From Chrysopilus asiliformis (taxonomy: Eukaryota; Arthropoda; Insecta; Diptera; Rhagionidae), in the NCBI GenBank assembly GCA_964034945.1, contig OZ035960.1, positions 34,154,368 through 34,218,367 of the forward strand: a stretch of 64,000 nt of DNA. Reading direction: 5' to 3'. Both the position numbers and the translations under genes were made by a program. The notes under the pieces are model-generated. The model saw nothing but the letters and a program-made list of their open reading frames with translations. It made no database searches and was not told the origin of the DNA. Of this stretch, positions 10,483 to 22,619 are shown one piece after another (position 1 is the first letter of the stretch; every line of letters starts with the position of its first letter).

Positions 10483-11499
10483 CTGAAACGATACAAAAAT
10501 ATAAAAAAAAACTCACTCAGTAAAAATCGATGAAAAGGAGATTTGTTTGACTAAAAGTTACTAAAGACAAATTTTCCAACACGTTAAGCAGACCAACGAT
10601 GGACAATATTTACATATAAAACGATTTTCGATACTATAATGTGAAAAGCATGTAGGGCTTATGTTGTATTCTGCATGACAGAGAAAAAAACTTTCAAGTG
10701 GAAAAAGGTCACACATTTGTAGTGAATGGAATTTTCATACTATGGGAATGGAAATTTTCAGGAAATTTTGTGTTTTAGAGTGTTTTTGACTTTATGATAC
10801 AACTATTTTTTTTTATATAGAAAAAAACCCAATGAGCTATTCTGGATCGACATGGGAAATTGGATGTTTTTGCGTACAATCGAATACGTCGAGATGTTGT
10901 GTTTTTCGAGAATTCGTAGAAGATATTTTTCGTATGTTACTTGATATGTGTTTGAATGATTGAAAGAAGTATTGTTTGATGTCATCATCAATAAAGACAT
11001 CTACGACGCGATTTTTTCCACTCTAAGACCCCTTAAGACATTTCCCGAATGTTCCCATTGAATTGAACACCAAATTGTTGTTTTCCTGTTGTTTATTAGA
11101 TTTCCATTTTCTTATGATTGTGGGGTTCGTGATGAAACAAAGAAATTGATGAGAAAAAATTCAGTTAAGTGATTTTTTATGTGAGTAAAATTTATATAAC
11201 GGAAAATCTCTGTGGGTATTTTAGACATTATGAACAATTTTGGGTTGAATAAACCAGACATTTTTACGATAAACAAGGTTACTAAGAAGGTGAAGTATGG
11301 TAAAGGAGTTTTTTTTATTGTTTTTACGTCGTCATACAAAATTGATTTCCGTATTTCATAATAAAGTACCAGGAAGACCGAGCCATGCTCGGAGACCTCA
11401 AAATCCTCCTTTTGCTGTTTTTTTTTTGGAGAAAAAAGTAGATTCACAGTATCTTTATAGTTAATTTGCTGAGATTGGAAATTCCCGATCCAAAAACCC
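10483..11499. other. Intron 1, left end: no recognised feature
   Basis: AT-rich intronic sequence; its short open frames (10803-11000 and 11112-11447, minus) are low-complexity and match nothing I know. Confidence 0.45.
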
Positions 11500-11830
11500 C
11501 CTCTGCTAATTTCCTCTAGAAAAAAATGAAATAAAGGATACTTTTGTTATTACTACAGGACCTTCTGTTTCGAATTTTCAAATTCTTTTGTCAGATACAG
11601 GATTAGCGACATAGAAAATCCCTTTGATATTAATTTCCTGGGAAACAGGATATTCGCGCCATCCTTATAGGACCTTTAATCCCCTAAAAACCACCGAATG
11701 CCAATTTTTCCCGAGAAAAAATGGGAAAAAGGATATTCGCGTTATCCTTACATTCGCCGGAACAGTCCCGGATTTAGACATTGTTAGATTTAGTCTTGAA
11801 ACAAAAAATTTTTGTCTGTGACGGAGTTTC
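11500..11830 (+). repeat. Degenerate repeat related to the body of 52451-52985
   Basis: Phrases such as ACAGGACCTTCTGTTTCGAA and GATATTCGCGTTATCCTTAC recur, with the same spacing, at about 52620-52700. Two or three internal near-repeats of GGAAA-AGGATATTCGCG are present. The termini are not visible. Confidence 0.45.
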
Positions 11831-11924
11831 TCCATAAGTTTCTACCTTCATCGTGTTTTCCTTCATTTTTCCCAAAAAAATCACCTGCGGCGTAACTTCT
11901 TCTTTCGCCTGCGGCGCATCGAAA

Positions 11925-12252
11925 AAATACCATAAAAGGTGATTGAAAATTCACTTATTTTAGAAAATACCAGGCGGGGGGTATCGAGGGGAGGAAAAAC
12001 TCAGGTTTGTAGTGAAAAAATCGAAAGCCCTTAGCCCTCTTAGTAATACTGTAAAGTTTCATTAAGATCGGACCACCCAATTCGAAGATACCAGGCGAGG
12101 GGGAATTTTCTCAGAGGTGAGACCTATATCGATTCCTTGTCCCTGAAAATCCCTAGCCCGCAAGTTTCGTGAAAATCGTTAGGCGGGTTTTCGAGATCGT
12201 TTGTGCAGACAGACAGACAGACAGACAGACATTCCTCGTATTATATTATAGG
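11925..12252 (+). repeat. Repeat family K, copy 1, with ACAG array
   Basis: The order is ATACCAGGCG, GTATCGAGG, TTAGCCCTCTTAGTAATACT, CACCCAATTCGAAGATACC, AGGCGGGTTTTCGAGATCGT, an (ACAG)n tract at about 12207-12231 and CCTCGTATTATATTATAGG. The whole order reappears inverted at 31355-31690. It is non-coding. Confidence 0.65.
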
Positions 12253-12754
12253 ATAATATTGGTGATACATACACACGTTGAAAATATACACAGGATACCT
12301 TCATGCAATGCGGGATTTAGGTTTTTGAAAAATTTCATGTTACAAGATTCTCGTTATACAAAATGTTTTCAGTTAGACATAAATTATACTTTTTTTTATG
12401 TGATTATTCGCATGAGTTTTCCAAGTTCTCCGTTTGTTTGTCAGGGTCAAATCTTGTAATCGAATTTTGACGCACTTCCACTAATCCAATTGACTCGAGA
12501 CTTTAATCCTCCGCGTATCCCTCTCGTAACATTTTTTTACGATTTTTGGGTTCGAATTTAATACCGCCCCCATATTACAGCAGATTCTCCTGCGAAATTA
12601 TATCATCCATCTAAACCGTAATTTGAGTGCAATTATTTGCGTAGGTGTCTACAATAGTTAGAACTCTCGAAAATAAAAGGAAAAATTTATCACAAATTAA
12701 TTTTGTAACTTTTCCAGAAGTTGTTACTCGAGACAGGAGCAAATTTTGTTTTTA
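12253..12754. other. No recognised feature
   Basis: Intronic AT-rich DNA without repeat termini or coding signal. Confidence 0.4.
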
Positions 12755-13400
12755 AACCTCACTAAAAATATGATTGGGGTAAGAGCACACTCTTATTAAT
12801 TATTCAAAATACCTCTTCAAAATCCGCAGAATGGTGTTTGTTTTTATACTTCATAAAAATCTTAAGACTAACTTTTCCTACACAAATCTCTGGTGGGCTT
12901 TGGGGTGAAGCCTGTGGCAGAAATAATAAAACTTTTACCAGGAATAATAAAAATTATTCGCACGAGCTTTTTCACTTTGTGTCTGAAGAATGCATTTATT
13001 TGTTTATTTATTTGGCCACCTTATTTCCAGAGAAGGGTACGTAGGTAAATATAAAAGCGGATTTATCCACACAAAATTAAAAAAAAAAAATTGTTGGGAC
13101 AAAGAAAGTTACTGTACCTAGTTTTTTTTTTTATTTGTTTACACTAAGCTGCTTTTATTTTTTTTTTTTTCATTTTGAAAGAAAATCTCTCTTTTAATTA
13201 AAATTATGGAACGCAAAAAATGTTTTCCCCGCTTACCAAAATATATTGCCAAAAATTATATAAAATTATATGTAATACAATTGAAGATAAAATTTCCGAA
13301 GAAATCAATTTGTCTTAAGGTGAGATGCAAATACTACATTGATTGAAATTTTGTTGATAAAAATTTATAGTTCGTAGAAGGGAATTCATAGTATTTATGA
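12755..13400 (+). repeat. Dispersed repeat P, copy 1
   Basis: It is colinear with 20880-21260 (shared phrases GTGGGCTTTGGGG, AATAATAAAA, ATTCGCACG) and then with 23290-23510 (TTTCCGAAGAAATCAATTT, GTGAGAT, ATGCAAATA). The homologous pieces at 21 and 23 kb are separated by younger insertions. No coding region is seen and the class is unknown. Confidence 0.5.
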
Positions 13401-13505
13401 ATATTTTCATTAATACTATGAAAGATCTCATAAACCAATTTGATCTTCTATGAAATCGTTCATGAATAATATGAATATGCATTCATAAATATCAAATTTT
13501 GATAT
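13380..13505. repeat. AT-rich ATAGTATTTATGAA inverted motifs
   Basis: ATAGTATTTATGAA and its inverse TTCATAAATACTAT recur here and at about 14660-14735, on both sides of repeat copy C. This may be one palindromic element interrupted by later insertions. Its limits are not clear. Confidence 0.35.
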
Positions 13506-13623
13506 CACCACACTAATTTGTGTCGTCATCACCGGTAAGTGGTCTAATTATCCGCTGCAGGCGTCTGAAAAATAATATGGCGGTATTATTTTGTTAATCG
13601 TATATCGCCAGTTTTGAAAATCC

Positions 13624-13715
13624 AAACAATGCAAACTAATTTCTAAATGGAGATATGAAACGGATTTAAAAAAATCAGTTTCATATCTTCATTTAGAAAT
13701 TAGTTTGCATTGTTT
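13624..13715. repeat. Near-perfect 38-bp inverted repeat (hairpin)
   Basis: The arms at 13624-13661 and 13678-13715 pair with a single mismatch around a 16-nt AT-rich loop; the left arm includes GCAAACTAATTTCTAAATGG. It could be a solo palindromic MITE or a hairpin transcript. No flanking duplication is evident. Confidence 0.7.
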
Positions 13716-13982
13716 TAGTTTAACTTTTTAGGCCGAGGTTTTTGGAATTTAAACAAAAAAAAAATCCTTTTTTTGCAAAACATTAAAGGGAAGAAGTACT
13801 TTTTCGAAGCAACACAAACACTCCCATTAAGCAATTTCATTCGTTTGGAGGTTTTGGTCTAAAATATAATCGAAAATCAATTATTTCCTTGCATAACATA
13901 TTATTGTTGTCATTTATCGTTGCCATTTCTCCTCAACATTGTGAAATTAGATGTGAAATAGAAATTAAATGGAACGTCATGA

Positions 13983-14560
13983 AAACATAACAAAAGCTAT
14001 AATTGCCAATCTGGCAATTATTGAAAACCCGTATGGTGATTTAAGTGAACAGCGAACAGTTGTACCGAAATTCCACTTTGAAGTCAAACTTTCCAATAAG
14101 ATTTTTTAAAATTTATTCCAATCGGATTTTGATGTATGGGAGTTTTATGTAGAATCATATCCTAAATAACTTTTGTTCTTGGACTTTTTTGATAAGATGC
14201 ACCGTTTTTGAGATATTCGCAAAAATCGTTTTCGTTCATATGGGGGGTACCCCCCCCCCTAATGGTCCATTTTTGCCCATTAACGAACTTGGCCTCGCAT
14301 TTTACGAAAAACGGACCTGTGCAAAATTTCAAGTCTGTAGCTCAATCCGTGCGCCCGCAATCCGCGCCACAGACAGACAGACAGACAGACGGACAGACGG
14401 ACGGACGGACAGACAGACGGACGGACATGGAAAATTCAACTTTTTTCATCATTCTAAACACACTGGTGTAATTCATTTTTGTGTGCGATGACGGGATCTT
14501 GGCGTTACAAACGGTAATGCAAAGTTAGTATACCCTTTGGTTTCACCATACGGGTATAAA
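13983..14560 (+). repeat. (GTCY)n Helentron-like interspersed repeat, copy C
   Basis: Same orientation and end structure as copy A, with the hairpin at the left and ACCATACGGGTATAAA at the right. The core is at about 14371-14424. The central G-rich block is GGGGGGTACCCCCCCCCC, with an expanded C run. After CCCGTATGGTGAT the sequence TTAAGTGAACAGCGAACAG differs from copies A, B and D but recalls copy E. Confidence 0.7.
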
Positions 14561-15195
14561 AATAAACAGAGACAGAAATGTGTCAATGATGAAAAACAGA
14601 GAAACATACTTAGAAAAACAGAGACAAAAATGTTTCAAGGATGACACTGATTTTCTATGAATACTTGTTCATAAATACTATGAATAAATTCATTGGTAGA
14701 AAACATAGTATTTATGAACAAATTCATAATTATTGTGCCCTTTTTTCGTTCAGAATAGAGAGAAACCAAAAATTTGACAATATGGATCTTATTCGTGGTA
14801 AAAATGTCTAACCTGATGTTAGCCGAACAACGATTTCGACATTTTTACTTACTGAGGGATGCCGAAAAAATAATAACAAATCTTATATTTTCGTTGCTTG
14901 GGTCGACACTTTTCATTCTATATTTTTAAACGAGTTAAATATCAAAGTTTTACAAAGTTTGTCTATTGATTTTGGTAAAAGTTTGTTTCAAATACATTTC
15001 TTATAATTGTTTCTAAATCCGTTACTTTCAGAAGTTCTTAAGGTGCAAGAGAGCCGTTTGCATCATCGCAACTTAGCGCCTTACATTTAACTTAAATGAT
15101 TTAAGTCAAAGAAATTCTTCTCTTTTTTTAAGAACATTATGAGCAAATGACCCCGAATAAAAGTAATTAATATTGATGTGATCATTTTATTGAAA
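14561..15195. other. No recognised feature beyond AT-rich motifs
   Basis: It holds the ATAGTATTTATGAA motifs noted at 13380-13505 and a short duplication of AAACAGAGA-type text just after copy C. There is no coding signal. Confidence 0.4.
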
Positions 15196-15685
15196 ACTAG
15201 CTAGCATACCCGTCGTTTCCGGGTTAAGTTTTTTCAATTTTTTTTGATGGTCTATGTTGGAGCTAAACTTCAGGCCAATCGGCTCGGTAGTTTCCCCGCG
15301 AAAGGGTAACACAGAGGAAGAGCTAAGTTTCGAGATCACTTTACCCCCTCCCCTTACTCCCCCACCTCTCGGACTACTTTCTAATGGGTCTATGTTGGGG
15401 CTGGACCCCCGATGAACATCTATGCCAAATTTCAGGCCAATCGGTTCAGTAGTTTCCCCGCGAAAGAGTAACATAGCGTAAAAACTAAGTTTCAAAATCA
15501 CTAAACCCCCTCCCCTTACTCCCCCCACCCCTCGCGCTACTTTTCCGTATGTCTATGTTGGAACCAGAACTACCACAGACACTCATGCCAAATTTCAAGT
15601 CAATCGGTTCAGCCGTTTTTGCGTGAAGGAGGAACAGACAGACAGACAGACAGACACCAACTCATTTTTATATATTAGTATGATG
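15196..15685 (+). repeat. Repeat family H, copy 1 (ACCCGTCGT-type hairpin end)
   Basis: It begins CTAGCATACCCGTCGTTTCC, where ACCCG...CGGGT forms a terminal hairpin, and ends with a short (ACAG)n tract and TTTTTATATATTAGTA. Internally, GCCAATCGG(C/T)TC(A/G)GTAGTTTCCCCGCGAAAG repeats about three times as tandem blocks of roughly 175 bp. Related ends are at 42188, 52451 and, inverted, 58482. The minus-strand open frame 15187-15528 only reflects these blocks. Confidence 0.6.
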
Positions 15686-16439
15686 TATGTATGTATATTA
15701 AGTTCAAAGTTCATTCAATAAAGAATTTTTAAGTTCATACAATAACGAATGAAAGGCTACATAACATGTATCGTGACTTTATCCACAAACACGTGTATAA
15801 GCAAATTAACTTTTAGCCACTTTAAAATGTTATAATGTGGGCAAAACTTTTTATGTGGGAGTGTATAATAATGAAATTCTATAAGTTTTCTTGAAAAGTT
15901 TTGTGAAGTTATGAAAGAGGCGTTTATCTTTACATGAAAATATAATAAATACATTAAACAGATTGTTTGCATATATGAATTCTTAATTTTTGGCACCGCA
16001 TGCTACTGCTATGATTTGGCCATTTATTTTTTGAGTTCAATTGTACTTATTCCATGGTCTACCTAAAATAAATTTTAATATTATTTTTTTGACTTTTTTG
16101 TTGAGTTGTGTTAAACTAGCTATTGCAAAATAGAATATTCAAAAATCGTAAACCAAAGAAAAACCAATCAGAAATGAACGTCGCAGGTGAAATTTTTTTA
16201 AAATCAGAATGCGGCGCAATTATTTCAAGCTAATATTTTCTTAATTTTTGGCGCTCTTCACGAGTTTTAAAGAATCGTAATGTACATTGTAAAAATTTCA
16301 GCAAAGATGAGTGCGCCTCAAGATGAGTGCGCCCAAATTTTTTGAATTGTTGAAAAAAAGTAATTTGGACCCACCCTCAGCCGAAATAGATTGCGTTTTG
16401 CATATTTAATCATTTTTTCTTGCTTATCGAAATTATAAC
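15686..16439. other. No recognised feature
   Basis: AT-rich. About 16180-16240 holds GTCGCAGGTGAAATTT and ATGCGGCGCAATT, motifs typical of the AGGGTGACC family body, so the fragment at 16440-16545 may extend left to here. Confidence 0.4.
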
Positions 16440-16545
16440 ACCAGATTGCATAATTCCGGGACAAAAATTTTGTTTCCCCGAAGCCGGGACTGCACCGGCC
16501 AGTCCTGGACGTATGGTTATCAGGACATATGGTCACCCTAATTTA
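16440..16545 (-). repeat. AGGGTGACC-family terminal fragment
   Basis: CCGGGACAAAAATTTTG, CCGGGACTGCACC and GGTCACCCTAA, read inversely, give the AGGGTGACCATATG...CCGGGAC end shared with 18527-19030 and 46759-47227. No coding region is seen. Confidence 0.5.
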
Positions 16546-17843
16546 ATTGCTTAAAAATAAAAAAAACCATCAGAGAGAATACTAAAAATACTAAAATAAT
16601 AAAGTTATTGTAATTGTATAAAATTTGGTAGTTTCTGAAATGTTTTGGATAATCTAAAAAAGTGTCATTTTCCGTCTCACACTACCTTAAACAATAAAAA
16701 TAGATAAAATAATGAATTAAGATATTCCTGAAATTTACACTAGTTCCATGGCGACACAAACATCTTACGATATCAAGTGCCAACTGTTTAGTAATATTGC
16801 TAAGGTAACACTAGATCTTCTTGTCCGAAGTTTGTAAACTATAACCACTTCGATTCGAAAGGTACTCATCCTAAATACAACAGGCAAACAATGTGGAAAA
16901 ATGTTATCATAACAAAACATATAATCAGGACGAAAATTCTGATTTGGTCCTTAATTTTTACTATTTGTCTAAATTTCGGGGAAAATTGCGTTACTTGGCA
17001 TCAGACCATGGCTACGATAGAATGAAACGTAGAAAATGACAAAATTTGTTATTATTGGTAAGGATTTGCTAATAAAAAAAATGTGGAATCCAGTTTCGTT
17101 TACCTTTATTTTTTCCATCATTTTTTTTTACCTTTGTGTTGGACATTGAATGAGGAGTTTGTACGTGAATGGATTTTAAGTTGGGGATCGATTTTATTTA
17201 CTGTTCTTCAATAACATTTATACGGCAAATGACGATGTTTTTATTCAAGTATCGTATCATCCTTGGGAATGAATGGAACTTACTGAAAAATAGCAATCTG
17301 AAAACTACCGAATTACACATTATTAGATGGCGTTATAGAAATTTGTTTACAAAACAAAATTACTGAATTTTCCCTATTGTACAGTCAATCAGGAATGATG
17401 GATCCTAAATGTACGCTTTTTATTCAATTGTGTAGCTTATTTAAGGATATGGACATTACCTGGCATTGTTCACTGTTTATTCGACTCTCACAATACGAAC
17501 ACGACGACAGAATAAATAAAATTGGTCAAAGGATTTTCCGGGATCACTGTGGAAACGAGGCGAATTGTAGGAATAAAGGATTACGAGAAAATGCGTTAAC
17601 ATTTAATGGAAATTGATATGGAATCGAGACTAGACGACCGTTGCTATTTTTGTGCGTGGAAGGTTCGAAAATTAGAATTTAAAATTCGTTTATATAGATC
17701 GAGAAAAAACCGATTTGTTGCGATCTAGAAAAATCGGTTGTTAATTCGAATCATTTAAAAAAAGATTTTAGTCACAGGAAAAATGGATGGAGATTTGAAT
17801 TTTTTTAGGTTTTTTTACATTTATCTGAATTTTTAATATACTT
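16546..17843. other. No supported gene; two unassigned short open frames
   Basis: Open frames at 17169-17366 and 17377-17616 (plus) encode 65 and 79 residues. The second has several cysteines and histidines but no motif I recognise. No splice context or repeat similarity makes either convincing. The rest is AT-rich. Confidence 0.3.
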
Positions 17844-17933
17844 TACTAGCATTTTTTGTTGTGGTGCGTATCTGCCACTAAATAAAGATACTCTTTTAGT
17901 GGCAGATTGGTTTATGGTACAAAAATACTAGTA
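17844..17933. repeat. Small palindromic element
   Basis: The outer arms TACTAGCATTTTT and AAAAATACTAGTA enclose the inner arms ATCTGCCACTAAA and TTTAGTGGCAGAT. It is a short foldback MITE-like unit, with no other copy seen here. Confidence 0.5.
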
Positions 17934-18204
17934 AGGAAAGGCAAGCAGGTGTTGTCGTTATAACAACTGACGTAAAAAATTAGAACAAATGATTTAAAGA
18001 CAATACCCCAAAATTATTCGAGATAACTAGATCGAAAAATTTTATAGGAAAATCCAACGACCTGCTTCAGAGAAATTGTAACAAAAAAAAACAGTTTTTC
18101 TTAATCATTTCTCTAAAACTGCTGTGTGGGGTAAATGAGGTAAAAGAAAATGACGGAAAATTTTATGACTATTATCTCAATTAATTTTTTTTGGTAGATA
18201 CAAT

Positions 18205-18435
18205 TAAAATACGATTATGGATCAAGCAGTAAAGCACTCAGCCTGTGCGTCGGGGGTCGTGGATTCAAACTCGCATTCGGCACGCTGTCATTTTCATTCA
18301 AATTTATAGGAATGACTAGTGATAGTTACTGCTTGGTGTTAACGACACCATCGGTGTAGACTGCTATTACGACCTTACAAAGGCATTGAAACCTCGATAA
18401 CGTATACCGATATCAAACCAGGCAGGTACATATTA
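18205..18435 (+). repeat. Probable tRNA-derived SINE head
   Basis: ATGGATCAAGCAGTAAAGCA resembles a tRNA A box region. About 45 bp later, GTGGATTCAAACTCGC resembles a B box. The intervening CACTCAGCCTGTGCGTCGGG is typical of tRNA-related SINE heads in insects. It cannot fold as a complete tRNA. The right limit is a guess, and no poly-A or flanking duplication was identified. Confidence 0.42.
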
Positions 18436-18526
18436 TCGAGTGGCATACGTTACTGAGTGAAGATAATATTGTTATGGCTTTTATTACAAATAACATAGAA
18501 TACATTTTTTTGCAACCCCCCTGAGG

Positions 18527-19030
18527 GTAGTGTGACCATATTTTTTTTGTTCAATTCGGGATAAGATTGGGGAAGGAATGGCTCAAATGGAGCAAAAGTA
18601 AAATAACAAATTTTATATAGAAAACAGAACTCTAAATAATTAAGAAAGGTGCGCCGCAGGCGAAATTATTTAAAGAGATTGTGACGCAATGATTCCCAGT
18701 GAAAATTTACTTAGTTTTCGCAGTTTTTGCGTTCCATAAATAATTGCAACGGAAATCGTGAAAATACCAATAAAGCGAAATGCGCTGCATGCCAAATGCT
18801 TCGAGGCACCCTTTGCGAAAAGTCATTAAAAAAATGTTCCGCAGGTGAAAAAATGTATTTTACAGCCACCGAAGTAGAGTACTTTTGGTATATTTTGTGA
18901 TCGCTTTTCTACTGTTTGATAAGTTTGATAAATTATTAGACAAAATTCAAACATCTGGTACCAAAGTTTAGTTTCCGGGACAGCATGCGCCTAAGTACGG
19001 GACTGTCCCAACCATTCCGAGACTAATGGA
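18527..19030 (+). repeat. AGGGTGACC-family copy with GCGCCGCAGGCGAAA motifs
   Basis: It starts GAGGGTAGTGTGACCATATT and ends near ACGGGACTGTCCCAACCATT. Inside, GTGCGCCGCAGGCGAAATT (about 18650) and GTTCCGCAGGTGAAAAAAT (about 18837) recur. It is non-coding and resembles 46759-47227 in layout. Confidence 0.45.
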
Positions 19031-19599
19031 AACCAATTAAAACCGAATCACTGAAGTAAATAAAAAATACTTGTCGAATATTTTTCATAGTTCTACAAAT
19101 ATGCAAAGTTTAATTAAAATCGGAGAGTGAAAATTCCGTAGGCTTGCTTGTGAGTGTGACGTTAAACAAAAAGTGAGGTATACAATATTGAGGGGTAAAC
19201 AGTATCGAGGATCCAATTTATATGTTTTTTTTTGAAGAGCTCAGAAACCTTTATTGTATTCAACGTATAATAAACATATCATGTATTTACGACATACCGT
19301 TTGTCAAATTTTCGAAAAAAGCGAGTATTACGAAAATCGGCAAATTCAATTATAGTGTCTCCAGTAAATCTGCACGTTAGAATTTTTGATTTATTTGATT
19401 TTTGTTCACAGACTTTATCTCTATGCAAAATTTCAACCAAATCTGAGACCCTTCGGTTCAAAAGGGGGAGTAATAACAAAAAATCTGCCTCTTTTTTTGA
19501 AAGCCTCGTCTAACTTTTAAGACTTAATGAAAATAATTAGTCGAAGAAGCAATTTTGCTTGTAGAAGCAGCAATTTTGTTATTTTCGAAAAAAATTAAT

Positions 19600-19940
19600 A
19601 GGGGTATTCATGAAATATCGTAAGTCTTGCAAATCTTTCACGCAGCCCTCGTAAGTTTACGCGACGAGTTTGGTGTGGAAACCACCTTACAGAAACATCA
19701 AATATGGAGATTTTGGGAAATGTAAAATTCAACTGGAATAATAAATCTTTTATCTGTAATTTGTAATTAATTTTAATTTGCCATTGATTCTCGACATTTT
19801 CAACTTTTAATTTTTATGGCTTCTGACAGTAGACAATCGAAGAGTTGCTTTAATGGTGGGTACATAAAACACATCGCGTTAAAATACGCAGATATGCAAT
19901 CGGTAAACTTTTTTGGTTCAATGAATACTTATAGTATGGC
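19600..19940 (+). repeat. GGGGTATTCATGAAA-ended repeat, copy 1
   Basis: The left end GGGGTATTCATGAAA has an imperfect inverse at the right (GTTCAATGAATAC). CCTCGTAAGTTTACGCGACG followed by TTTGGTGTG is shared with 59220-59535, which keeps a clear TTTCATGAATACCCC end. It is non-coding. Confidence 0.45.
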
Positions 19941-20879
19941 CTAATTTTTCATTATATTCATTGAAATTTGTAATACATAATCTTATTTATCTTATTTTAT
20001 AAAATCATCTACTAGATGTACTTCTCCATTGACGTCAAATTCCTAAAAGTTCTAACTCACTTCCCAACTCATAAGTCTTCCATTTTCATGATTTCCAATC
20101 AAAGCAGTTTTGAAATTGGAAAATTTTGTTTGATTAAATCTAGAATGTTTAATCAGTGAAAGCTTATTGCGAATTTCACTTTGGCTATTTTATCAATAAC
20201 CAGTCACGTTCAGTTGTAAAATTCCAATACAAAATCTCTGCTCTCAATAAACCCAATCCTTGGGTAGCCTCAGCATAATTCATGATGGCTTAAAATTAAT
20301 ACCGCTGTTGATATGTTGTGCCTTTTGCCAATCTGTGATAGATTTTATTGAGTTTCCCAATGAATTCGGAATATTAATAAAATTTCTTAAATTGAAATAA
20401 CTACACCATCTATGTATATAAAATGGAGTAATAGCGCATAAAATTGATAACAATAAATCGTTATAGAAGACTGGTTGAAATCAGAAGAGGATATTTACCT
20501 TCAAACAGGTGTTAATCTGGTAATAATTTTACATATGTTTATAAGTGGTGAACATGTCATGTTTTTTTTTTATCGAAATTCCCATCGGGGTTAAGTGCGA
20601 AAGACTATGATTAATTGAGGAATATTCAATTAATTGGTGACATTGGTTAGCGACAGTAGACAACCTTGTAATGAGTTTGAATATTGCTATAATTATGATA
20701 TATGGAACTTTGCTCTTAACCAATTTTCAGGTGAATCAAACTAATAGACTTTACGTCTACCGGATTAAGTGGAGATAAGAAAAAAGATTATTTTTTGGAT
20801 TTTTCAGGTTGATTTTATTCTAGTATGAATTCAACGAAATTTCGGTATTTATTGCGCTTAATTTCTTTATAGTTTTTTT
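19941..20879. other. No recognised feature
   Basis: AT-rich intronic DNA. Confidence 0.45.
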
Positions 20880-21260
20880 CAAACCCCAGTAAAAATATGA
20901 CTTGATTACTTGTGGTCTTAGTTGACACTTGCATTAATATTTACAGGACCTTTTTAAAATTTGTAGAATAGAATAACATTTTTTTATTCGCAGGAATAAT
21001 GTTGGATTTTATATTGCAGATTTTAAGAGAAACTTTTATTTTCCACAAACCTCAAGTGGGCTTTGGGGAGTGCGTTGTGGTGGCATAAGTAATAAAATTT
21101 TTACCAGAAATAATAAAAACCATTCGCACGCGCATTTCTGTTTGAAGAATGCCACATTTTTTTCAGGCAAGGTACGCGGGGAAAATTAAAGCAGATTTAT
21201 CAAGGTTTCAAAAAAAATATCTGATGTAAACAACACATGACTTTCTTATACAAAATCTAT
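20880..21260 (+). repeat. Dispersed repeat P, copy 2, left part
   Basis: Colinear with 12755-13080, including AAACCCCAGTAAAAATATGA and GTGGGCTTTGGGGAG. Homology stops shortly before the mariner at 21282 and resumes at about 23290. Confidence 0.45.
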
Positions 21261-21281
21261 GCTTCTGCACAATTTAAACTA

Positions 21282-22227
21282 AAGGGTGATTTTTTAAGCG
21301 TTTGGTTTTTAATTTAAAAAAAAACACCCAGATAAATTGGAAAAAGGTATAAAATTTTTGTTGGAGATTAAAAATCAATCCTCGCCATTTACTTTTTAAA
21401 GATTATTTCATGTAAATGTTGGCCACGACTACGTTTCAGGTGGTCCATACGAGAAGTCCAATTTTGAGTGACTTTTTCGAGCATAGCCGTTGGTATCTCA
21501 CCGATAACACGTGTGATGTTGTCTTCTAGTGCTTGAATCGATGCTGGATTATCGGCATAAACAAGAGATTTGACGTACCCCCACAAAAAGTAGTCCAATG
21601 GTGTCAAATCGCACGATCTAGGCGGCCAATTCACTGGTCCAAAACGAGAGATTAATTGTTCACCAAATTCATTTCGCAATAGGTCCATCGTTTCGCATGC
21701 TGTGTGGCATGTGGCACCGTCTTGTTGAAACCACATGTCAACCAGATTCAGCTCGTGTATTTTGGGTAATAAAATATTGGAAATCATTGCACGATAGCGA
21801 GCACCATTGACGGTAAATCAATTGAGTTGCTGCGAACGGCGACGAATGGACACATCACAATCTTCGCCAACACTGGCGGCTACAGCAGCAATATTTTCTT
21901 CTATATGCACTCTACGCACACGGGTAGGTGACTTGATGTCCAATAACGTGAAATTGGCGCGAAATTTGGTCACTATGGCTTGAATAGTCTGCTCAGTAGG
22001 GCGATTATGACGACAATAAAATGGTCGAAGTGCGCTAAACACATTTTTCACAGAGCACGAATTTTGATAATAAAATTTAATAATTTGTAAGCGTTCTTAT
22101 TGTGTAAGTCTTTCCATGATGAAATGGCAATGTAAACAGAACAACTTTGACTTTGACACATGCCACGAATCACGCGTGAGCTGTCAAAAACAGCGCTGAA
22201 AAACCAAACAGCAAAAAAATCACCCTT
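21282..22227 (-). mobile_element. Broken mariner element (DD41D type) with intact TIRs
   Basis: The terminal inverted repeats start AAGGGTGATTTTTT and share a further TTTGGTTTTT block. TA duplications lie at 21280-21281 and 22228-22229. The 946-bp length is short of the usual 1.3 kb because the middle of the transposase is deleted. Only one copy occurs in this window. Confidence 0.88.
21389..22117 (-). pseudogene. Mariner-type transposase pseudogene
   Basis: The start codon at 22117 opens MERLTQ, then a stop, and the frame continues with an N-terminal DNA-binding segment (about 22095-21821). Another stop at 21820-21818 follows, and the C-terminal catalytic half continues in the same frame to 21389. 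The second catalytic Asp sits in MWFQQDGATCHTA and the third in WPPRSCDLTPLDYFLWGY. The spacing between them is 41 residues, giving DD41D as in rosa-type mariners. The region between the DNA-binding segment and FTVNGARYRAM, including the first catalytic Asp, is missing. Two in-frame stops plus this deletion make it inactive. Confidence 0.85.
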
Positions 22228-22259
22228 TATTACCCGGTGAATAAAATATTAATTTAATA

Positions 22260-22590
22260 TAAAAACATGATTTTTTTTTACAAAATCAAAAATATCTCGA
22301 TAACGGTAAAAGATATCGAGTTACGGAAAAAGGAAAAAATGTAGAGAATTTTAATATCGTTAATTTCTCTTTTAACTATTTTGTTCGAAAAATAAGCAAT
22401 TGGCAAAAATCTTTTTTCTACCTTTTAATGTAATTATCTCAATAACACTAAAAGATAGCAGATAACAGTGAAAGACAGAATTGTGGCAAATATTATTCTC
22501 TTCAATTCATTTCATATAAAAAATCACCAAAACATTGTTATTTTACGAGATAATTGCAAGAAACTGATTTTGTTTAAATAACGGCATATC
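22260..22590 (+). repeat. Degenerate repeat with TATCTCGATAACGG motifs
   Basis: ATCTCGATAACGGTAAAAGA and related phrases recur three times and correspond, inverted, to about 3590-3990. The ends are not defined. Confidence 0.35.
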
Positions 22591-22619
22591 GCAATTACAG
22601 CTTGGGATATACAGTTTAA

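Noticed and set aside
15187..15528. 113-codon minus frame with repeated segments
   Set aside because: It reflects tandem blocks inside repeat family H; no domain or start context.
17169..17616. Two adjacent plus-strand frames considered as a small gene
   Set aside because: No recognisable domain, no splice or promoter support, AT-rich composition like the surroundings.
18205..18290. Functional tRNA gene
   Set aside because: Box-like motifs are degenerate and no cloverleaf or acceptor stem can be formed.
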